DNA of 64,000 bases from Pelomonas sp937871895 (GTDB lineage: Bacteria; Pseudomonadota; Gammaproteobacteria; Burkholderiales; Burkholderiaceae_C), in the NCBI RefSeq assembly GCF_046348265.1, contig NZ_JAXMEO010000009.1; one strand, written 5' to 3'. The position numbers and the translations under genes are program-made. Below the pieces are notes generated by a model. That model ran no database searches. It had not been told where the DNA came from and saw only the letters and a program-made list of their open reading frames with translations. Positions 7,898-17,700 of this stretch are shown piece by piece (position 1 is the first letter of the stretch; every line of letters starts with the position of its first letter).

Positions 7898-8977
7898 TCA
7901 GGCAGCCAGCGTCGGGTAGTCGGTGTAGCCCTCTTCCCTGCCGCCATAAAGCGTCTCGCGCTGGACGGCGGCCCAGGGCGCATCGCGGCGGATGCGCTCG
8001 ACGAGGTCGGGGTTGGCGATGAAGGGCCGGCCAAAGGCCACCGCATCCGCCAGGCCCTCGGCCATCGCCGCCACCGCCAGTTCGCGTGTGTAGCCGTTGT
8101 TGACGATCCAGGGCGCGTTGCAGCGCTGGCGCAGAGCCTGGTAGTCAAACGGTGCGTTGTCTCGCGCGCCACCGGTGGCGCCTTCGATCACGTGGACAAA
8201 GGCCAGCTGCAACGCGCCGAGCTGCTCGCCCACGTGGTTGTAGAGCGCCTGCGGGTTGCTGTCCTGCCCGATGTCATTGGCCGGCGTCACCGGCGAGAGA
8301 CGGATGCCCGTGCGCGCCGAGCCGATGGCCGCACACACCGCCTGCATCACCTCGACGAGCAGGCGCGCGCGGTGTTCGATTGGGCCACCGTAGGCATCGG
8401 TCCGGTCATTGGTGCTGTCGCTCAGGAACTGCGCCAGCAGGTAGCCATTGGCGGCATGGATCTCCACTCCGTCAAAGCCCGCCGCGATGGCATTGCGTGC
8501 GGCCTGCGCGTAGTCGGCCACCAGCTGCGGCAGTTCTTCCAACGCCAGCGCACGCGGCGCGTCCACGGGCACCAACTCGCCCTTCCTGACGTAGGTGCGC
8601 GTCTGCGCCGCCCGCGTGGTGGACGACACCGGCGCTGCGCCAGCCGGCTGCAGCGCACGCACCGAGATGCGCCCCACGTGCCAGAGCTGGGCCACGATGC
8701 GGCCACCAGCGGCGTGCACGGCATCCGTCACCACCCGCCAGGCCGCGATCTGCTCGGGGCTGTGGATGCCGGGGGTGTCGAAATAGCCCTGGCCATCGGG
8801 CCGGATCTGCGTCGCCTCGCTGATCAAGAGACCCGCCGTCGCACGCTGCGCGTAGTACGTGGTGGCCAGCGGCGGAATCACCTGGCCCGGCGAACGGTTG
8901 CGCGTCAGCGGGGCCATCACGATGCGGTTGGCGAGCGCGATGTCGCCGAAGCGGGCGGGGTCAATCAGAGTGGGCAT
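7898..8977 (-). CDS. Old Yellow Enzyme family alkene reductase (NemA-like)
   Basis: A 359-residue FMN-dependent TIM-barrel oxidoreductase of usual length. Evidence: IVMAPLTRNRS near the N-terminus (FMN binding), LWHVGRIS, the substrate-binding pair in EIHAANGYLLAQFLSD (His and Asn of the HxxN motif) and the C-terminal FGRPFIANPDLVERI phosphate-binding segment. It reduces activated C=C bonds, nitro-esters or nitroaromatics with NAD(P)H. The ATG at 8977 gives MPTLIDPARF, the normal family N-terminus; an upstream in-frame extension to 9016 is not family-like. It converges with the preceding sigma operon. Confidence 0.92.
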   Translation of the reverse strand: MPTLIDPARFGDIALANRIVMAPLTRNRSPGQVIPPLATTYYAQRATAGLLISEATQIRPDGQGYFDTPGIHSPEQIAAWRVVTDAVHAAGGRIVAQLWHVGRISVRALQPAGAAPVSSTTRAAQTRTYVRKGELVPVDAPRALALEELPQLVADYAQAARNAIAAGFDGVEIHAANGYLLAQFLSDSTNDRTDAYGGPIEHRARLLVEVMQAVCAAIGSARTGIRLSPVTPANDIGQDSNPQALYNHVGEQLGALQLAFVHVIEGATGGARDNAPFDYQALRQRCNAPWIVNNGYTRELAVAAMAEGLADAVAFGRPFIANPDLVERIRRDAPWAAVQRETLYGGREEGYTDYPTLAA

Positions 8978-9052
8978 GGGCAGCAATTGGGGGGCTTGAA
9001 GCCCCCCTCGGTTCAAAACCCGCAGCTTACGCAGCCGCGCTGCAACCCGCCG

Positions 9053-9526
9053 TCACGCAGGGGATAGCAAGTCTGCGCTAGAAGCCACCGCCTCGGGGCG
9101 CCGGTGCTCGCCCGGCCGCAAGGCCGCGCGTGCACGACGCGGCTGCGTCGAGCCATCCAACTCGTGGCACACCTGGGCCTGCCAGGCCAGGCCGTGCACG
9201 ATGTTGTTCAGCTCCACGATGGCACGCTCGGCCGGCAGCACGAGGCCATCCGCCCACGCGAGCGGCACATTGGCCGCGATCTGCATCGGGTCGGCCAGCG
9301 CCACCACCCGATGCCCGCGCCGCAGCCAGCGCCAGGCCAGGCCCACGCGCCGCCCGTGCCAGCGCGCTTCCCACACCGTGATGCCCTCTGCCCGCGAGGG
9401 CTCGCCATCAGGTGCCAGGCCTTGCGTGCGGACGTGACGCAAGCACGCAGTCCAGGGGCCATTGAACAAAATGGGCTCTGATGTCTCTCCCCAAGAGATA
9501 ACATCGTTGAGCGAAAACATCGACAT
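9053..9526 (-). CDS. RsaM-like (DUF4902-type) quorum-sensing modulator
   Basis: A 157-residue cytosolic protein with an excellent Shine-Dalgarno (AAGGAGGT, three bases before the ATG). The pattern GITVWEARWHGRRVGLAW, then ALADPMQIAANVPLAWADG and ELNNIVHGLAWQAQVC resembles the DUF4902 fold of RsaM, a regulator encoded beside luxR/luxI genes in Burkholderia and relatives that dampens quorum sensing. Position supports this: it is divergent from the LuxR-type gene at 9615, and a lux-box-like site lies 61 bases upstream of its ATG. The family call is from remembered pattern plus context, so moderate. Confidence 0.55.
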   Translation of the reverse strand: MSMFSLNDVISWGETSEPILFNGPWTACLRHVRTQGLAPDGEPSRAEGITVWEARWHGRRVGLAWRWLRRGHRVVALADPMQIAANVPLAWADGLVLPAERAIVELNNIVHGLAWQAQVCHELDGSTQPRRARAALRPGEHRRPEAVASSADLLSPA

Positions 9527-9583
9527 ACGACCTCCTTCTTTGATGTCGAGGTGAAGGGGAGTTTGAGAAGCCCCGCCCTGAGG

Positions 9584-9603
9584 GGCAACCTAGCAACCTT
9601 GCC
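9584..9603 (-). promoter_or_regulatory. lux-box-like site between rsaM-like gene and luxR-like gene
   Basis: Plus-strand sequence GGCAACCTAGCAACCTTGCC, with 5-bp dyad ends (GGCAA/TTGCC). Read on the minus strand it contains AGGTTGCTAGGT, which occurs again exactly at 10354-10365 ahead of the 23-codon microORF. The shared 12-mer ends 61 bases before the RsaM-like ATG (59 bases in the other copy) and lies within 30 bases upstream of the LuxR-type ATG, where it could also control luxR. Confidence 0.55.
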
Positions 9604-9614
9604 AAACGAGACCC

Positions 9615-10337
9615 ATGGAGATCCGCCTCCAGGACTACAGCAACGTCGGCCTTGCGACGTCATTGCCAGAGCTGCAAAACCAGCTCGTGCGCATGGCGGA
9701 GCGCATGGAGTTTGGGCTGGTGTCGGCGGCGTTGTTGAAGGGGGCGTTTGACGCTCCCGATGTCGTCATACGCTCGGTCGGCAACACACCGGCAGCATTT
9801 CTCGAAATCTCGAGAAATCTCGATCAGGCACGCACCGACCCCGTGCTGCATCGCTTGATGAAGTCGAGCGTGCCGCTCATTTACGACCAGAAGCTGTACG
9901 CCGACGCCGGGGCCGGCGACCTGTGGGAGGAGCAAGCGCCGTTCGGCTACTGCACGGGCATCGCCGTCGGCTTGCACCTGCCCAACAACCGGCACTTCTT
10001 GCTGGGCGTTGATCGCCCCAAGAACCTGCCGCGCAGCGAGTCGAAGCTGACTCGAATGGTCGCTGACCTGCAGCTCCTGGCGGTCCATGCGCAGTACGCC
10101 GCGCAGCAGATCTTTGACAAGGGGCTGGACGCGCCAGAACCCAAGCCGAGCCTCACCCCGCGTGAGCTGGAGTGCTTGCGATGGACGATGGATGGCAAGA
10201 GCGCCTACGTGACCGGCCAGATCCTGTCGATCAGCGCGTCGGCGGTGAACTTCCATCTGCAGAACGCCATGCGCAAACTGGACGTGGCCAGCAAGCACCA
10301 GGCGGTGCTCAAGTGCGTCAATCTCGGCATCCTTTGA
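9615..10337 (+). CDS. LuxR-family regulator with autoinducer-binding domain
   Basis: A 240-residue protein: autoinducer-binding domain at about residues 15-165 and a GerE helix-turn-helix at about 175-235 (LTPRELECLRWTMDGKSAY, then SISASAVNFHLQNAMRKLDV). In the ligand pocket the Asp-Pro pair is kept (ARTDPVLHR), but by spacing the usual Trp57, Tyr61 and Trp85 appear as Phe, Ser and Tyr, so the ligand may not be a standard acyl-homoserine lactone. No luxI gene is present in the window, making this a candidate LuxR solo. The ATG at 9615 has only a weak CGAG ahead of it. Confidence 0.88.
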   Translation: MEIRLQDYSNVGLATSLPELQNQLVRMAERMEFGLVSAALLKGAFDAPDVVIRSVGNTPAAFLEISRNLDQARTDPVLHRLMKSSVPLIYDQKLYADAGAGDLWEEQAPFGYCTGIAVGLHLPNNRHFLLGVDRPKNLPRSESKLTRMVADLQLLAVHAQYAAQQIFDKGLDAPEPKPSLTPRELECLRWTMDGKSAYVTGQILSISASAVNFHLQNAMRKLDVASKHQAVLKCVNLGIL

Positions 10338-10345
10338 GGGCCATG

Positions 10346-10365
10346 ACCTGTACAGGTTGCTAGGT
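10346..10365 (+). promoter_or_regulatory. lux-box-like site upstream of the 23-codon microORF
   Basis: ACCTGTACAGGTTGCTAGGT: a 20-bp element with ACCT/AGGT ends whose first half (ACCTGTA) equals the first half of the known Vibrio fischeri lux box; it also contains the perfect palindrome ACCTGTACAGGT. The 12-mer AGGTTGCTAGGT repeats, inverted, at 9588-9599. It begins 9 bases after the luxR stop and ends 59 bases before the microORF start. Confidence 0.55.
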
Positions 10366-10424
10366 AGTCGGCTTCGGTTCTAGGGGGGAAAGTTGGTTCC
10401 GAGTTCAACGCACCGGAGCCCACC

Positions 10425-10496
10425 ATGTCCCTCTACCAACTGTTCTGCGAATTCTTTGGTTTCGAAGAGACCGACCTCCCCCGTACCGGCGGTTAA
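10425..10496 (+). CDS. 23-residue microprotein downstream of the LuxR-type gene
   Basis: A short open frame starting MSLYQLFCEFFGFEE and ending TDLPRTGG. GGAG stands six bases before the ATG, and the lux-box-like site at 10346-10365 lies 59 bases upstream. The peptide is aromatic and acidic (five Phe/Tyr in the first 13 residues, one Cys), with no signal peptide or export leader. It occupies the place where a luxI gene often sits. No function can be assigned; it could be a secreted signal precursor, a regulator of the LuxR protein, or a leader for rep at 10533. Coding status is unproven. Confidence 0.45.
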   Translation: MSLYQLFCEFFGFEETDLPRTGG

Positions 10497-10532
10497 GGGT
10501 GCTGCGACCCGGGGTGGCATGATGCCGCCCCC

Positions 10533-12578
10533 ATGTCGTCGTCCCCGCCTGCCAGTCTCAATCCAGCCCAGCTGGAAGCTGTTCACCATCTGAGCGGCCC
10601 CTGCCTCGTCATTGCGGGGGCGGGCTCAGGCAAAACGCGTGTCATCACGACGAAGATCGCCCGGCTGCTGGAGGGCGGCTATCTGCCTCGGCAGATCGCG
10701 GCGATCACGTTCACCAATAAAGCCGCGCAGGAAATGCGCGAGCGTGCCAAATCCTTGGTCGGCAACAAAGCCGCCAAGGACTTGGCCATTTCTACCTTCC
10801 ACTCTTTGGGCGTGCGCTTGCTGCGCGAAGAAGGCAGCCGCCTCGGGCTCAAGGAGCAGTTCTCCATCCTCGACAGCGACGACGTGCTGTCGGTGCTGAA
10901 GGACGCAGGCGGCACGACCGACATCAACACCGCCCGCCAGTGGCAGTGGACGATCTCGCTCTGGAAGAACCAAGGGCTCAACGCCGCCCAGGCCGCCGCC
11001 GCCGCCAAGAACGACAACGAACGCGCGGCCGCTGCCGTGATGGTGCGCTACCAGGAGCGGCTCGCTGCCTATCAGGCCGTCGACTTTGACGACCTGATCC
11101 AGCTGCCGCTCAAGCTGCTCTCGACGGACGCCGAGGCGCGCGCCAAGTGGCAAGACAAGCTGCGCTACGTATTGGTGGACGAGTACCAGGACACCAATGC
11201 CGTGCAGTACGAACTGCTCAAGGCGCTGGTGGGCGAGCGCGGCATGTTCACCGCCGTGGGCGACGACGACCAGTCCATCTACGGCTGGCGCGGCGCGACC
11301 ATTGAGAACCTCAAGCGCCTGCCGGCCGACTACCCGGCGCTCAAGGTCATCCCGCTGGAGCAGAACTACCGCTCCACCGGCGCCATCCTGCGCGCGGCCA
11401 ACAACGTCATCGCCGGCAACCCCAAGATCTACGAGAAGAAGCTCTGGAGCGAGTACGGCGACGGCGACCCGATCTCGCTGCTGGAGTGCGATGGCGAAGA
11501 GCACGAGGCCGAACGCGCAGTCGCGCGCATCCAGGCGCTGCGCGGCGACGGCAAGGCGCCGAACTTCAGCGACTTCGCCATCCTCTATCGCGCCAACCAC
11601 CAGGCTCGCATCTTTGAGCAGGCCCTGCGCCGCGCGCAGATCCCGTACAAGGTCTCGGGCGGCCAGAGCTTCTTCGACCGCGCCGAGATCAAGGACCTAT
11701 GCGCCTGGCTGCGCCTCTTGGTCAATCAGGACGACGACCCGGCCTTCCTGCGCGCCGTCTCGACGCCCAAGCGCGGCATCGGTCACCAGACGCTGGGCTC
11801 GTTGGGCGAGTTCGCGGCCAAGTGGAAGTGCAGCATGTTCGAGGCGCTCTTTGCCGAGTCGCTCAGCTCCGCGCTCTCGACCCGCGCCATCGGCTCGCTG
11901 CACGAGTTTGGCCGCTACGTGAACGACCTGGAGTACCGCGCCCGGCACGCCGAGGGCCACGAGGCCGCCCGTGCGCTGTTGATGGAATGGCTGCTCGACA
12001 TCGGCTACGAGCAGCACCTGACGGACAACGAAGAGAACGAGAAGGTCGCCGCCGCGCGCTGGAGCAATGTGATCGACTTCGTCGACTGGATCGCCAAACG
12101 CTGCGGCGGCATGCCCGAGGACGGAGGCCAGGAGAGCGAGAAGCAGACCGTGCTGCAAGTGGCCCAGACCATCAGCATCATCCTCAGCATCGCCGAGCGC
12201 GGCGACGAGCAGGACCAGGTCACCCTGACCACCTTGCACGCCTCCAAGGGCCTGGAGTGGCCGCACGTGCTGTTGGCCGGCGTCAACGAGGGCCTGCTGC
12301 CGTTCAAGGCGGAGGACGACGACATGACGCCAGAGCGCCTGCAGGAGGAGCGCCGGCTGATGTACGTGGGCATCACCCGCGCCCGCCAGACCCTGGCCGT
12401 CTCGACCCTGCGCCGCCGCAAGAAGGGACGCGAGACGATCGCTGGCATCCCCAGCCGATTCATCGCGGAGATGAAGCTGCACGAGGGCTCGGGCCGCGAG
12501 GACCCGCGCGAGAAGCTCAAGCGCATGCGGGCCGAGCTGGCTGCCCAAGCCGCCGCGCGCAGCACGCCGAACGGCTGA
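10533..12578 (+). CDS. rep: ATP-dependent DNA helicase Rep
   Basis: A 681-residue superfamily 1A helicase. Walker A AGAGSGKT lies near residue 30, motif Ia AAITFTNKAAQEMRER, motif II VDEYQDTN near 218, motif III GDDDQSIYGWRGA, motif IV EQNYRST, motif V LTTLHASKGLEW and motif VI RRLMYVGITRARQ. Length and the TFTNKAA/GITRAR details favour Rep over UvrD (about 720 residues or more) or PcrA. Rep is a 3'-5' helicase that helps replication forks pass bound proteins and works with PriA in restart; priA lies at 23.9 kb. The ATG at 10533 lacks a strong ribosome-binding site. Confidence 0.93.
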   Translation: MSSSPPASLNPAQLEAVHHLSGPCLVIAGAGSGKTRVITTKIARLLEGGYLPRQIAAITFTNKAAQEMRERAKSLVGNKAAKDLAISTFHSLGVRLLREEGSRLGLKEQFSILDSDDVLSVLKDAGGTTDINTARQWQWTISLWKNQGLNAAQAAAAAKNDNERAAAAVMVRYQERLAAYQAVDFDDLIQLPLKLLSTDAEARAKWQDKLRYVLVDEYQDTNAVQYELLKALVGERGMFTAVGDDDQSIYGWRGATIENLKRLPADYPALKVIPLEQNYRSTGAILRAANNVIAGNPKIYEKKLWSEYGDGDPISLLECDGEEHEAERAVARIQALRGDGKAPNFSDFAILYRANHQARIFEQALRRAQIPYKVSGGQSFFDRAEIKDLCAWLRLLVNQDDDPAFLRAVSTPKRGIGHQTLGSLGEFAAKWKCSMFEALFAESLSSALSTRAIGSLHEFGRYVNDLEYRARHAEGHEAARALLMEWLLDIGYEQHLTDNEENEKVAAARWSNVIDFVDWIAKRCGGMPEDGGQESEKQTVLQVAQTISIILSIAERGDEQDQVTLTTLHASKGLEWPHVLLAGVNEGLLPFKAEDDDMTPERLQEERRLMYVGITRARQTLAVSTLRRRKKGRETIAGIPSRFIAEMKLHEGSGREDPREKLKRMRAELAAQAAARSTPNG

Positions 12579-12726
12579 CACCCCAGCCGCTTTGCGTGCC
12601 ATGCATCACACCCACCCCACCCGCCCCAGGGGGGTGGGCAGGCCGGTCGTGCCGTCTGCACGCGGCGGTTTGGAGGGGGACTTTCAGAATCGGCGCCGGT
12701 GTCACTGCCTCAATGGGACCTCCTCC

Positions 12727-13380
12727 ATGCGTCGTGTTCTCGCCCTCCTCACCCTGTGTGTCGCCAGCGTGGCGGCCCTGGCCGCACCGGTGCCGACCAA
12801 CTTGCTGGTCAACGGCAGCTTCGAGGCCACGCCGGTGGGCGCGGGCTCCTGGACGCAGGTGAACAGCCTGCCGGGCTGGACCTGGATGGCTGGGCCGGGC
12901 ACCGGGTTCGAGGTGCGCAACAACGTGGCTGGCGCCGCGCAGGATGGCAGCAACTACCTGGAGCTGGACACCGACGGCAACACCAGCATCGGCCAGACCC
13001 TGAACGGCCTCGTTGCCGGCCTGGCCTATGACCTGAGCTTCTGGTACGCCCCGCGTGAGTTCCAGCCGGCCGCCACCAATGGCATCCAGGTCTACTGGAA
13101 CGGCCTGCAACTGGGCGGCACGCTCACCGCCGACGGCGGCGCCGGCAATTTGTGGAGCGAGCACCGCTTCAGCGTGGTGGCGCAAAGCGGCGCCAATGTG
13201 CTGAGCTTCAGCGCTGTGGGTCGCAGCGACACCTTGGGCGGCAACCTGGACAACGTGCGCCTGAGCCAGCGCGTGCCCGAGCCCGGCAGCCTGGCGCTGA
13301 CGCTGACCGCCCTGGCCAGCCTGGTGCTGCTGCACCGCGCGCTGCGGCGCCGGCCGCGCAGGGCCCTGGTCCGCCGCTGA
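12727..13380 (+). CDS. PEP-CTERM protein
   Basis: A 217-residue exported protein: signal peptide at residues 1-20 (MRRVLALLTL to ALAAP), then NLLVNGSFEATP and a beta-rich body with TSIGQTLNGLVAGLAYDLSFW, the pattern of jelly-roll DUF642/carbohydrate-binding-like PEP-CTERM proteins. The tail is RVPEPGS, a hydrophobic helix and a long Arg-rich end. Presumed exosortase substrate. The ATG at 12727 directly precedes the signal sequence. It follows rep by 148 bases and is probably transcribed on its own. Confidence 0.82.
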   Translation: MRRVLALLTLCVASVAALAAPVPTNLLVNGSFEATPVGAGSWTQVNSLPGWTWMAGPGTGFEVRNNVAGAAQDGSNYLELDTDGNTSIGQTLNGLVAGLAYDLSFWYAPREFQPAATNGIQVYWNGLQLGGTLTADGGAGNLWSEHRFSVVAQSGANVLSFSAVGRSDTLGGNLDNVRLSQRVPEPGSLALTLTALASLVLLHRALRRRPRRALVRR

Positions 13381-13513
13381 GCCCATCGCGCAGGGCGACC
13401 AGGCGCGAACAGGCGATAGCCCCAGCTTCACACTGCTTCACGGGGGCACGCTAGAGTGGCGCTGCCGGCCGCGTCCTGCGGCCCGTGCCCACCACCCTGC
13501 CCCTGAAGCTGCC

Positions 13514-14755
13514 ATGCCTCTGCCTCGCCGCGCCCCTGTGGGCGCTTTGCTGCGTTCTGACCTCCGCCTGGGCCTGTGCCTCGGCGCCCTAGGCCTGCTG
13601 CTGAGTGCCTGCGGCGGTGGCAGCGGAAGCCCCGCCGCCGCGCCCAAGGCCCCGCCACTGCCCGAGGTGGGCGTCGTGACTGTGCAGGCGGGCAGCGCTG
13701 AGCTGGTGGCCGAGCTGCCGGGGCGCCTGGAGGCCTACCGCGTGGCCCAAGTGCGCGCACGCGCCGCCGGCATCCTGGACAAGCGCCTCTTCGCCGAGGG
13801 CAGCGATGTGAAGGCCGGCCAGCCTCTGTTCGCGATCGACGCCGCTCCGTACAAGGCGCAGCTCGACGCTGCCCGCGCCGCGCAAGCCAAGGCTGAAGCC
13901 AGCCTGCTGCAGACCCAGGCGCTGGCCGAGCGCTATGCCCAGCTCGTCAGCACCCAGGCCGTCAGCCAGCAGGAGGCGCTGAGCGCGCAAGCGGCCTTCC
14001 AGCAGTCCAAGGCCGAGGTCGCCGCCGCCAAGGCCGCCGTGCAGACGGCCAGCATCAACCTGGGCTACGCCAGCGTCAGCTCGCCCATCAGCGGCCGCAT
14101 CGGGCGTGCGCTGGTGACGGAAGGCGCCTTGGTGGGCCAGGGCGAAGCCACGCCTCTGGCCGTGGTGCAGCAGATCGACCCGATCTACGTCAACTTCACG
14201 CAACCTGCGGCCGAAGTGATGCGCCTGCGCGAGGCCCTGGCCCAGGGCCGGCTGCAGCGCGCCGGGGGCAAGGACGCTGCGGCCGTGCAGGTGCTGCTGG
14301 ACAACGGCAGCCCCTACCCGCTGCGCGGCAAGCTGCTGTTCTCGGACCTCAGCGTGGACCCAGGGTCGGGCCAGATCGCGCTGCGCGCCGAGGTGCCCAA
14401 CCCCAAGGGCCAGCTGCTGCCCGGCCTCTATGTGCGGGTGCGCGTGGCGCAGGCCGAGGTGGCGGGCGGCATCTGGCTGCCCGACCAGGCCGTGACACGC
14501 AGCCCCAAGGGCGATTCGGTGCTCGTGGTGGGCAACGACGACCAGCTCAATGTCCAGCCCGTGCAAACCGGCCCCGGCCAGCCTGGGCGTGCGCTGGTGA
14601 TGTCGGGCCTGAAGGCGGGTGACCGCGTGGTGGTGGACGGCCTGCAGCGTGTGAAGCCTGGCGCCAAGGTGCGCGCCGTGCCCTGGGTGCCGACGGGCGC
14701 CATCGCGCCGGCGGCGGCCTCCTCGCCCGCCCCTGCCTCCGCAGCGTCGCGCTAA
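13514..14755 (+). CDS. RND efflux periplasmic adaptor lipoprotein (MexA/AcrA type)
   Basis: A 413-residue membrane-fusion protein with a lipoprotein signal: the lipobox LLSAC places the lipidated Cys near residue 33. Then come the beta-barrel/lipoyl halves (ELPGRLEAYRVAQVRARAAGILDKR and PISGRIGRALVTEGALV, matched in parts), a central alpha-helical hairpin (about 110-180, Ala/Gln-rich) and the membrane-proximal domain. It links the inner-membrane pump to the outer-membrane channel. First gene of a three-gene operon, with 9 bases to the pump gene. No adjacent TetR-type repressor was found. Confidence 0.93.
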   Translation: MPLPRRAPVGALLRSDLRLGLCLGALGLLLSACGGGSGSPAAAPKAPPLPEVGVVTVQAGSAELVAELPGRLEAYRVAQVRARAAGILDKRLFAEGSDVKAGQPLFAIDAAPYKAQLDAARAAQAKAEASLLQTQALAERYAQLVSTQAVSQQEALSAQAAFQQSKAEVAAAKAAVQTASINLGYASVSSPISGRIGRALVTEGALVGQGEATPLAVVQQIDPIYVNFTQPAAEVMRLREALAQGRLQRAGGKDAAAVQVLLDNGSPYPLRGKLLFSDLSVDPGSGQIALRAEVPNPKGQLLPGLYVRVRVAQAEVAGGIWLPDQAVTRSPKGDSVLVVGNDDQLNVQPVQTGPGQPGRALVMSGLKAGDRVVVDGLQRVKPGAKVRAVPWVPTGAIAPAAASSPAPASAASR

Positions 14756-14764
14756 GGAGCGGCG

Positions 14765-17700
14765 ATGGCCCAGTTCTTCATCCACCGCCCGGTCTTTGCC
14801 TGGGTGATCGCGCTCTTCATCGCCGTGCTCGGCGGGGTCGCCGTCACGCAGTTGCCCATCAACCAATACCCGCCGGTGGCGCCGCCGTCCATCGTGCTGT
14901 CGGTCGTCTACCCCGGCGCCAGCGCCCGCACGCTGGAGGACGCCGTCATCGCGCCCATCGAGCGCGAGATGAACGGCTCGCCCGGGCTGCTCTACATGGA
15001 GGCTGTCGCTCAGTCGGATGGCAGCGGCTCCATCACCCTGTCCTACGACCCCGCCATCAGCCCCGACCTGGCGCAGGTGGACGTGCAAAACCGCCTGGCC
15101 CGTGCCACGCCGCGCCTGCCTTCCAGCGTGGTGCAGCAAGGCGTGCGGGTGGACAAGGCCAACCCGAATTTCCTGCTCTTCATCATCCTCTCCAGCGACA
15201 CGGGCTCGCGCGACGTGTTCGAGCTGGGCGACTACACGGCCCGCAACGTGCTGCCCGAGATCCAGCGCGTGCCCGGCGTCGGCCAGGCCAACCTGTTTGG
15301 CGCCGAGCGCGCGATGCGCATCTGGCTGGACCCGGCCAAGCTCGTGGGCTACCGGCTCTCACCCGCCGACGTGAACGAGGCCATCCGGGCGCAGAACGCC
15401 CAGGTGGACTCAGGGACCCTGGGTGACCTGCCCAATGTCGATGCCCAACGCCTCTACGCCACCGTCGTGGTGCGCGGGCAGCTCAGCACGGTCGAGCAGT
15501 TCGGCGCCATCGTGCTGCGCGCCAACGCCGATGGCTCGGCCGTGCGCCTGCGCGACGTGGCCCGCATCGAGCTGGGCGCCCAGAGCTACGCCGGCCGCAC
15601 CACGCGCATCAATGGCAAGCCCTCGGTCGGCATCGGCGTCTTGCCGGCTCCCGGCGCCAATGCGCTGGCCACGGCCAAGCTGCTCAAACAGCGTGTTGAA
15701 GAACTGCGCCCCTACTTCCCCGAGGGCGTGAAGGCCACCATCCCCTATGACAGCTCGCTCTTCATCGAGCTGTCGATCTCTCAGGTGGTCGAGACCCTGC
15801 TTGAAGCGGTGCTGCTGGTCTTCCTGGTGATGTACCTGTTCTTGCAGAACATCCGCTACACGCTGATTCCCACCCTCGTCGTGCCCGTGGCCCTGCTGGG
15901 CAGCTTTGCCACGCTGCTGGCGCTGGGCTTCTCGATCAATGTGCTGACCATGTTCGGCATGGTGCTGGTGATCGGCATCGTGGTGGACGACGCCATCGTC
16001 GTGGTCGAGAACGTCGAGCGCGTGATGAGCACCGAAGGCCTGCCGCCGCTGGCTGCCACGCGCAAGGCCATGGGCCAGATCTCCAGCGCCATCGTCGGCG
16101 TGACGGTGGTGCTGATCTCGGTCTTCGTGCCGCTGGCCTTCTTTGGGGGCGCCATCGGCAACATCTACCGGCAGTTTGCGGCCGTGATGGTGAGCAGCAT
16201 CGCCTTCTCGGCCTTCATGGCGCTGTCGCTGACGCCGGCGTTGTGCGCGACGCTGCTCAAGCCTGTCGAGGCCGGCCACCACCTGGAAAAGCGCGGCTTC
16301 TTTGGCCGCTTCAACCGGGGCTTTGGGCGCCTGGCCGCGCGCTACGAGGGCTGGGTCGGCCTGCTCGTGCAGCGCACGGGCCGCGCGGCCATCGTCTATG
16401 TGGCGGTGATCGCCGCAGCGACCTGGGTCTTCCTGCGCCTGCCCACCTCCTTCGTGCCGAACGAGGACCAGGGCAACATCCTCGTCAATGTGCAACTGCC
16501 CCCCGGTGCGGCGCAGCAGCGCACGCTGGCGGTGATGCAGCAGGTCGAGGACTTCATGCTCAAGCAGCCTGAGGTTGAGAACATGATCAGCGTGGTCGGC
16601 TTCAGCTTTGCCGGCTCGGGCCAGAACGCGGCGCTGGGCTTCGTCAGCCTCAAGCACTGGAACGAGCGCAAGGGCACCGAGCACAGCGCGCAGGCGCTGG
16701 TGGCGCGCTCCATCCCGGCACTCGGCAAGATCCGCGACGCGGTGATCTTCCCGGTCAGCCCGCCGCCCATCCGCGACCTCGGGCGCGCCAATGGCTTTGC
16801 CTTCCGGCTGCAGGACCGGGGCGACCACACCCGCGCCGAGCTGCTGGCCGCACGCGGACAACTGCTGGCGGCGGCCGCCAAGAGCCCCCTGCTGACGGCC
16901 GTGCGGCCCGACGGCCTCGAAGACGCCTCGCAGCTGCAGCTCGACATCGACCGCGAGAAGGCCCTGGCCCAGGGCGTGTCCATCGCCGCGCTCAATGCGG
17001 TGCTGGGCACCTCGCTGGGCTCCAGCTATGTGGGCGACTTCCCCAACGCCGGCCGCATGCAGCGCGTGGTGGTGCAGGCCGAGGCCGAGGCCCGCATGCG
17101 GCCCGAAGACCTGCTGCAACTGCACGTGATGAACAGCAGCGGCCAGCCCGTGCCGCTGGCCAGCTTTGCCAGCACGCGCTGGGTCACCGGCCCGGTGCAG
17201 ACCATCCGCTACAACGGCTACCCGGCCATCCGCATCGCGGGCGAGCCGGCCAAGGGCGTGAGCACCGGCGCCGCCATGGCCGAGATGGAACGCATCGCCG
17301 CCGAGCTGCCGCCCGGCTTTGCCTACGAGTGGACCGGCATCTCGCGCGAGGAGAAGCTGTCGGGCTCCACGGCCACCATCCTCTTCGCGTTCTCGCTGCT
17401 GTCGGTCTTCCTGTGCCTCGCGGCGCTGTACGAAAGCTGGAGCATCCCGCTCGCGGTGCTGCTGGTGGTGCCACTCGGCGTGCTCGGCGTCGTGCTGGGC
17501 GCTGACCTTCGCGGCCTGGAGAACGACGTCTACTTCAAGGTCGGCATGATCACCATCATCGGCCTCGCGGCCAAGAACGCGGTGCTGATCATCGAGTTCG
17601 CCAAGGAGCTGCACGCGCGCGGCCATGGCCTGGTCGAGTCCGTGCGCGAGGCTGCGCATCTGCGCTTCAGGCCCATCCTGATGACCTCGCTGGCCTTCAT

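Noticed and set aside
10425..10496. LPRTG near the end of the 23-residue microprotein looks like a sortase LPXTG motif.
   Set aside because: There is no membrane helix or basic tail after it and no signal peptide, so it cannot be a sortase substrate; coincidence in a short peptide.
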